From JAADHY01 sp964428935 (GTDB lineage Bacteria > Planctomycetota > Planctomycetia > Planctomycetales > Planctomycetaceae): 9,635 nt of DNA. The translations under genes and the position numbers were made by a program. Positions 6,849 through 9,635 of the stretch are shown here, one piece after another. The first letter of the stretch is position 1. Each line of letters opens with the position of its first letter. The notes under the pieces are model-generated. The model worked only from the letters and a program-made list of their open reading frames with translations. It searched no databases and was not told the DNA's origin. The stretch spans positions 1-9,635 of the forward strand of contig CAYSAG010000202.1 of NCBI GenBank assembly GCA_964428935.1, in the 5' to 3' direction.

Positions 6849-7240
6849 CACATTTGCTCTTCCCGCTTCCGCTCGCATTCGACGCAGTTCCGAGCGAACG
6901 GGATCGCTCGCAGCCGAGCCTTTGCAATGGCCGCCTTGGACTTCGGCTTTCCGGCCTCCAAGCACATTTCGCACAGCCCGTACGTGCCGTCTTCGATTCG
7001 TTGCAACGCTGCGTCGATTTCGGCCAGCGTCTCTTGCTCGTTCTCGACGAACCGCAGAGCGAAGTCCTGCTCGTAGTTGTCCGTGCCCAGCTCGGCAATG
7101 TGCGTCGGGCTTCGCGTGTCGCTGCCCGTCTCGCCCCGGTCCAGCGCCGACTCGGTCAGGTACTCGATGTCTCCGCGCAGACGAGCTCGGAGTTCGAGCA
7201 GCCGCTTGCGGAACTCTTCCAGTTCAGACTTCTTCAGCAT
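6848..7240 (-). CDS. TraR/DksA-family zinc-finger transcription factor
   Basis: The 130-residue product has the DksA layout: a long helical hairpin (about 2-80) and a C-terminal C4 zinc finger with C90, C93, C119 and C122. Proteins of this family insert the coiled coil into the secondary channel of RNA polymerase and modify initiation, often with ppGpp. The coiled-coil tip region reads HIAELGTDNYEQDFAL at 47-62. E. coli DksA is 151 residues; this one has a shorter N-terminus, as in many DksA-like paralogues. The second and third cysteines are 25 residues apart instead of the 17 usual in the family, with an extra lysine/alanine-rich stretch GKPKSKAAIAKARL. ATG 7240 has AAAGGGA about 7 nt upstream. 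A longer frame to 7405 is rejected because the promoter at 7299-7327 lies inside it. The gene is translationally coupled to lspA. Confidence 0.92.
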   Translation of the reverse strand: MLKKSELEEFRKRLLELRARLRGDIEYLTESALDRGETGSDTRSPTHIAELGTDNYEQDFALRFVENEQETLAEIDAALQRIEDGTYGLCEMCLEAGKPKSKAAIAKARLRAIPFARNCVECERKREEQM

Positions 7241-7298
7241 CGACCGTCCCTTTCCCGCATTCGGAAACGACAAGGTGCCCTTCGGCGGCAAGCCGCGT

Positions 7299-7327
7299 AT
7301 TATCCACCGGCCGGAACCGACCGTCAA
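7299..7327 (-). promoter_or_regulatory. Sigma70-type promoter of dksA-lspA
   Basis: On the minus strand TTGACG (7327-7322) and GATAAT (7304-7299) are separated by exactly 17 nt; each matches consensus at 5 of 6 positions. Transcription would start near 7292, giving a leader of about 50 nt before dksA. This is the best promoter in the window. Confidence 0.7.
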
Positions 7328-7425
7328 CTGCGGACGCCCCGTTTCGCGCACGCGCGCGTACGCCCCGGTCCCCGGCCTTGCGGCTGTGTCGAGGCACCGA
7401 GGCACCCACGGCCACCGAACTGCTC

Positions 7426-7456
7426 TTGCCCACCACTCTGCCGCACATGCTACACT
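7426..7456 (+). promoter_or_regulatory. Possible extended -10 promoter for the glycosyltransferase gene
   Basis: TGC followed by TACACT (7448-7456) has the extended -10 form TGnTAnnnT. The nearest -35-like box, TTGCCC at 7426-7431, is 19 nt away, so recognition would rely on the extended -10. The leader to the GTG start would be about 95 nt. Confidence 0.35.
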
Positions 7457-7545
7457 CCGCCCGCCGCCGAGTCTGACGGGCTTTCCTCCTCTCCGCCACG
7501 GAGGCGGTCGGCTGCAGCAACCGCGCGAGACGACACCTGTTCCGG

Positions 7546-7551
7546 AAGGAG
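7546..7551 (+). promoter_or_regulatory. Shine-Dalgarno AAGGAG for the glycosyltransferase GTG start
   Basis: AAGGAG ends 6 nt before GTG 7558, and the family N-terminus (a short leader before SIVIPHYQ) begins right after it, fixing the start. Confidence 0.7.
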
Positions 7552-7557
7552 CTCACT

Positions 7558-8382
7558 GTGCCAAGCGACCCGTTCGTTTCCATTGTCATTCCGCACTACC
7601 AGACGCCCGAGCTCGCTCGCCTCTGCTTGCGAGCCATTCGCTTCTTCACACGGGACGTGCCGTACGAAGTCATTGTCGTAGACAACGGCTCGAACGACGA
7701 CCGCTCGCTGGAGTACCTGCGGCGTGTGGAGTGGATTCGACTGATTGAACGAGGCCCCGAAGCGGGCACTGGCCCAAGAGCTCACAAGCAGGCGGTCGAC
7801 GTCGGCTTCCGGGCCGCGCGAGCCCCGTTCGTCCTCGCCGCTCACACCGACACCGTGCCGGTGCGCGAGGACTGGCTGTCGTGGCTGGTCGAACAGATTC
7901 TGTCCGGTCCGCTGGTCGCCGCAGTGGGCACGTACAAACTCGAGCTGCCGTCGGTTTGGGAAAGGTGGCTGAAACGGGCCGAGCGGGCTGTTCGTCAAGC
8001 GCTGCGGCTGGAGCCACGCGCCGGCGTCCCCCGCCCGTACATTCGCAGTCACTGCGCTCTGTACCGCCGAGACGTCCTGGAGCGGCTGCAACTACGCTAC
8101 GACGACAACGACGCCAACACGGCGGGCCAAAACGTGCACCTCGAACTGGAACGACACGGCTACGTCGCCAAGTTGCTGCCCGTCGAAGAAATGCTGCGCC
8201 GCGTCGTCCACCTGAACCACGCAACGCTGGTGCTGCGTCCGGAGCTGGGAGCCAACAGACGAACAGTCCAACGCGGACAACGCCGCATTCGAAAGTTCTT
8301 GTCCCGTCCGGAGATTCGAGCTCTGCTCGCTGACAAGTCGCTGGACCGTGGCCCTTCAGAAGCAGCAGGCCGTGCGGCTTAA
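7558..8382 (+). CDS. Family 2 glycosyltransferase
   Basis: The 274-residue product has the GT-A fold signature of family 2 glycosyltransferases, which move a sugar from a nucleotide donor to an acceptor such as a lipid, polysaccharide or protein. Seen: the first beta strand SIVIPHYQTPEL at 8-19, the nucleotide-binding VIVVDNGSNDD at 38-48, and AAHTDTVPV at 94-102 in place of the usual DxD strand. An arginine-rich helical C-terminal part has no membrane segment, so it is probably cytoplasmic or peripheral. The start is GTG with AAGGAG at 7546-7551, 6 nt upstream. It stands alone on the plus strand, divergent from dksA, and no other sugar-metabolism gene is in the window, so donor and acceptor cannot be assigned. 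Confidence 0.85.
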   Translation: MPSDPFVSIVIPHYQTPELARLCLRAIRFFTRDVPYEVIVVDNGSNDDRSLEYLRRVEWIRLIERGPEAGTGPRAHKQAVDVGFRAARAPFVLAAHTDTVPVREDWLSWLVEQILSGPLVAAVGTYKLELPSVWERWLKRAERAVRQALRLEPRAGVPRPYIRSHCALYRRDVLERLQLRYDDNDANTAGQNVHLELERHGYVAKLLPVEEMLRRVVHLNHATLVLRPELGANRRTVQRGQRRIRKFLSRPEIRALLADKSLDRGPSEAAGRAA

Positions 8383-8841
8383 GGGCGTCTCTTGCTGAGA
8401 AGCGGGCCTGCCGTGCCGGCCCCGCCGCAGCTCCTCGGCCGGTGTGAGCTCCACTGCCACCGGAAAAAGGTCCGGGTGCGCGAGCGCCTCCTCCGGCTGA
8501 CTGCAGCAGCTTGGTTCTTCCCGCGGAGCGGCCAGCGATCCGCATGCCCCGAGCTGCGGCTGACTTGGCCGACAACCACGACGCTCCACCGCCCCTCGAA
8601 CAGCACACCGTCCCCGCTCTCACCACGCGGGGCCTGACTTTGTCCCCCGGTTGCCGTGCGAGCGACGCGGGTCAAACGGGCGGGGGCCGAGCGGGCTCGC
8701 TCAACAAACCAGCAGGGCGGGCTTGGTTCGACAAGCCGGCCGCCAGCAACGCGAACACCAGAATCCCGGCGCAAAAAGAAAAGTCCTGCGCAACACCGAC
8801 AAAGAGCCAAGCTGGCTGCGTCAGGACCGACCAGCGACAAA
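8383..8841. other. 459-nt stretch without a convincing gene
   Basis: No frame has both a start with a ribosome site and recognisable protein content. On the minus strand two overlapping frames each hold a protein-like fragment: DGVLFEGRWSVVVVGQ at about 8565-8615, and HPDLFPVAVELTPAEELRRG at about 8420-8480. They are in different frames, so a decayed gene is possible but not established. Confidence 0.4.
8801..8818 (-). terminator. Possible terminator of the tRNA-Arg transcript
   Basis: On the minus strand AGCCA-GCT-TGGCT forms a perfect 5-bp stem with a 3-nt loop, followed by CTTTG. It starts 24 nt after the tRNA 3' end. The T-tract is short. Confidence 0.3.
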
Positions 8842-8915
<74 letters not shown>

Positions 8916-9000
8916 AAGTCTTTGAACGACAAAGGGTTACAAACTTCTTTCGGTTGTTGATTTGACCAAAGTTACTACCAGTTTTCCTACTAACAAACAC
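8916..9000 (-). promoter_or_regulatory. AT-rich flank upstream of tRNA-Arg
   Basis: These about 85 nt are clearly richer in A and T than everything around them, on the 5' side of the tRNA. That is where its promoter and an upstream activating element would lie. No pair of boxes with 16-18 nt spacing was convincing; TGTAAC at 8941-8936 is the best -10 candidate. Confidence 0.35.
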
Positions 9001-9022
9001 AGCACCACTTAACCTTCTACCA

Positions 9023-9216
9023 CGGCTCGGGTGGGACGTCAAGGGTGTCGGTCGTGCCAATGGAAGGTCCCGAGCCGAACGTTGCTCCAGCGCAACGCCT
9101 TGCGGTCGGTTCCCTGAAGTAGCCAGCAGTTTCCACATGACGAAGTCTACTCGACGCTCGGCCTCTCGTAAAGCTTCGGTGCGGCAAGGGCCGCAGCCGT
9201 CGCGAGCTACCGCTCG
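9023..9216. other. Non-coding stretch with four hairpins
   Basis: Four inverted repeats follow one another: CGGCTCGGG/CCCGAGCCG (9023-9031 with 9069-9077, loop 37 nt), CGTTGC/GCAACG (9080-9085 with 9092-9097), TGCGGC/GCCGCA (9180-9185 with 9190-9195, extended by CGG/CCG), and CGAGC/GCTCG (9203-9207 with 9212-9216). No reading frame here is convincing. Short stems are frequent by chance in GC-rich DNA, so a structured RNA is only a possibility; no known RNA family was recognised. Confidence 0.3.
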
Positions 9217-9245
9217 AGTGCGCGGAAGCGGCGTGTCAGGCCTTT

Positions 9246-9415
9246 TCAGACGAGCGCCCAGCGGAAGCGGGTTCTCTGCGGCAGCTCCCACTGGTCCTGG
9301 CGGTGCTTACGGCCTGCTGCAGTTCGTGGCCGAAGCGTTGGAGGCGGGCGTCGAGGGTCTGGAGGTCGCGTCGGCGGACCAGGCGGACGCCCGGTTCGGG
9401 GAAAACGACGAACCA
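9246..9415 (-). pseudogene. Frameshifted 3' end of an unrecognised gene
   Basis: On the minus strand, one frame at about 9415-9310 reads RWFVVFPEPGVRLVRR, then a helical stretch DLQTLDARLQRFGHELQQ, with nearly all codons ending in C or G like the real genes here. Near 9305-9315 the good coding signal moves to another frame, reading RQDQWELPQRTRFRWALV before TGA 9246, again with C- and G-ending codons. A single missing base would join them. Upstream, the frame runs into the 7-bp repeat and loses coding character. This looks like the tail of a gene broken by an indel and by repeat expansion, or a sequencing error in a real gene. The family is not recognised. Confidence 0.4.
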
Positions 9416-9426
9416 ACGACTGGGCA

Positions 9427-9616
9427 GGAAGCACCGAGAACCAGCCACGAAGCAGCAAGAAGCAGGCACCGAGAACCGCCCACGAACCACAAAGCACCAC
9501 GGACCAGGAACGAACACCCAGTCCGAAACACCGGGAGCCTGGAACTGACAACCAAGCACCAAGCACAAGCCACGAAGCAGTACGAACCAAGCACCAGGAA
9601 CCAGGAACCAAGCACC
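9427..9616. repeat. Degenerate short tandem repeat with 7-bp period (ACCARGM-like)
   Basis: From about 9427 the plus strand is built from variants of ACCAAGC and ACCAGGA. At 9586-9616 the units are exactly in 7-bp register (ACCAAGC, ACCAGGA, ACCAGGA, ACCAAGC, ACC). Longer direct copies exist: GCACCGAGAACC at 9431-9442 and 9466-9477, AGCCACGAAGCAG at 9443-9455 and 9568-9580, GAACCAAGCACC at 9584-9595 and 9605-9616. Because 7 is not a multiple of 3 and the unit has no stop in any phase, all frames stay open on both strands; the resulting Trp/Leu/Val/Gly-rich peptides are artefacts. It is not a CRISPR array, as there are no constant repeats with unique spacers. Confidence 0.7.
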
Positions 9617-9635
9617 GCCGCCCGACAGCCCGCCG

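Noticed and set aside
7241..7405. Longer start for the DksA-like protein
   Set aside because: The best promoter in the window lies within this extension, so transcription would begin downstream of the longer start.
7670..8626. 318-codon minus frame opposite the glycosyltransferase
   Set aside because: Arg/Gly/Ala-rich translation typical of GC-rich antisense, covering a supported gene.
9427..9635. CRISPR array or long Trp/Leu-rich membrane protein
   Set aside because: Units are 7-bp degenerate repeats without spacers, and all frames are open because of the repeat itself.

Overview
The window reads as a chromosomal stretch of a GC-rich bacterium, most probably a member of Planctomycetota. 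That placement is an inference from three things: the wording of the LepA G-domain (a DFHYEVSRSLA stretch after DTPGH), a bacterial deoxyhypusine-synthase-like enzyme beside a small AdoMet decarboxylase, and the loosely packed layout with many strand switches. No plasmid, phage, CRISPR or insertion-sequence signature was seen.

Layout on the window coordinates: 1-627 holds no convincing gene. lepA (628-2427, +) and a biotin-protein ligase (2555-3358, +) follow each other. They converge on a deoxyhypusine-synthase-like gene (3447-4526, -). Upstream of that, on the same strand, is speD (4921-5319, -). A leader or hypothetical region (5335-5959) lies above speD, with its own good sigma70-type promoter and a perfect Shine-Dalgarno serving a five-codon minicistron. 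A complete dksA-lspA transcription unit follows on the minus strand: promoter 7299-7327, dksA 6848-7240, lspA 6132-6848, and a hairpin/T-tract terminator at 6072-6095. A family 2 glycosyltransferase (7558-8382, +) is divergent from it. Next come a 459-nt stretch without a gene, tRNA-Arg(ACG) (8842-8915, -) under an AT-rich flank, a hairpin-rich non-coding stretch, a probable frameshifted 3' gene remnant (9246-9415, -), and a degenerate 7-bp-period repeat running to the window end.

Functionally these are housekeeping genes: a translation GTPase, biotin attachment, polyamine metabolism, RNA-polymerase-binding regulation, lipoprotein maturation and cell-surface glycosylation. The most promising unexplained parts are the speD/deoxyhypusine-synthase-like pair, whose product in a bacterium is not evident, the promoter-driven leader above speD, and the broken gene next to the 7-bp repeat. 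I did not find a clearly new defence or mobile system.
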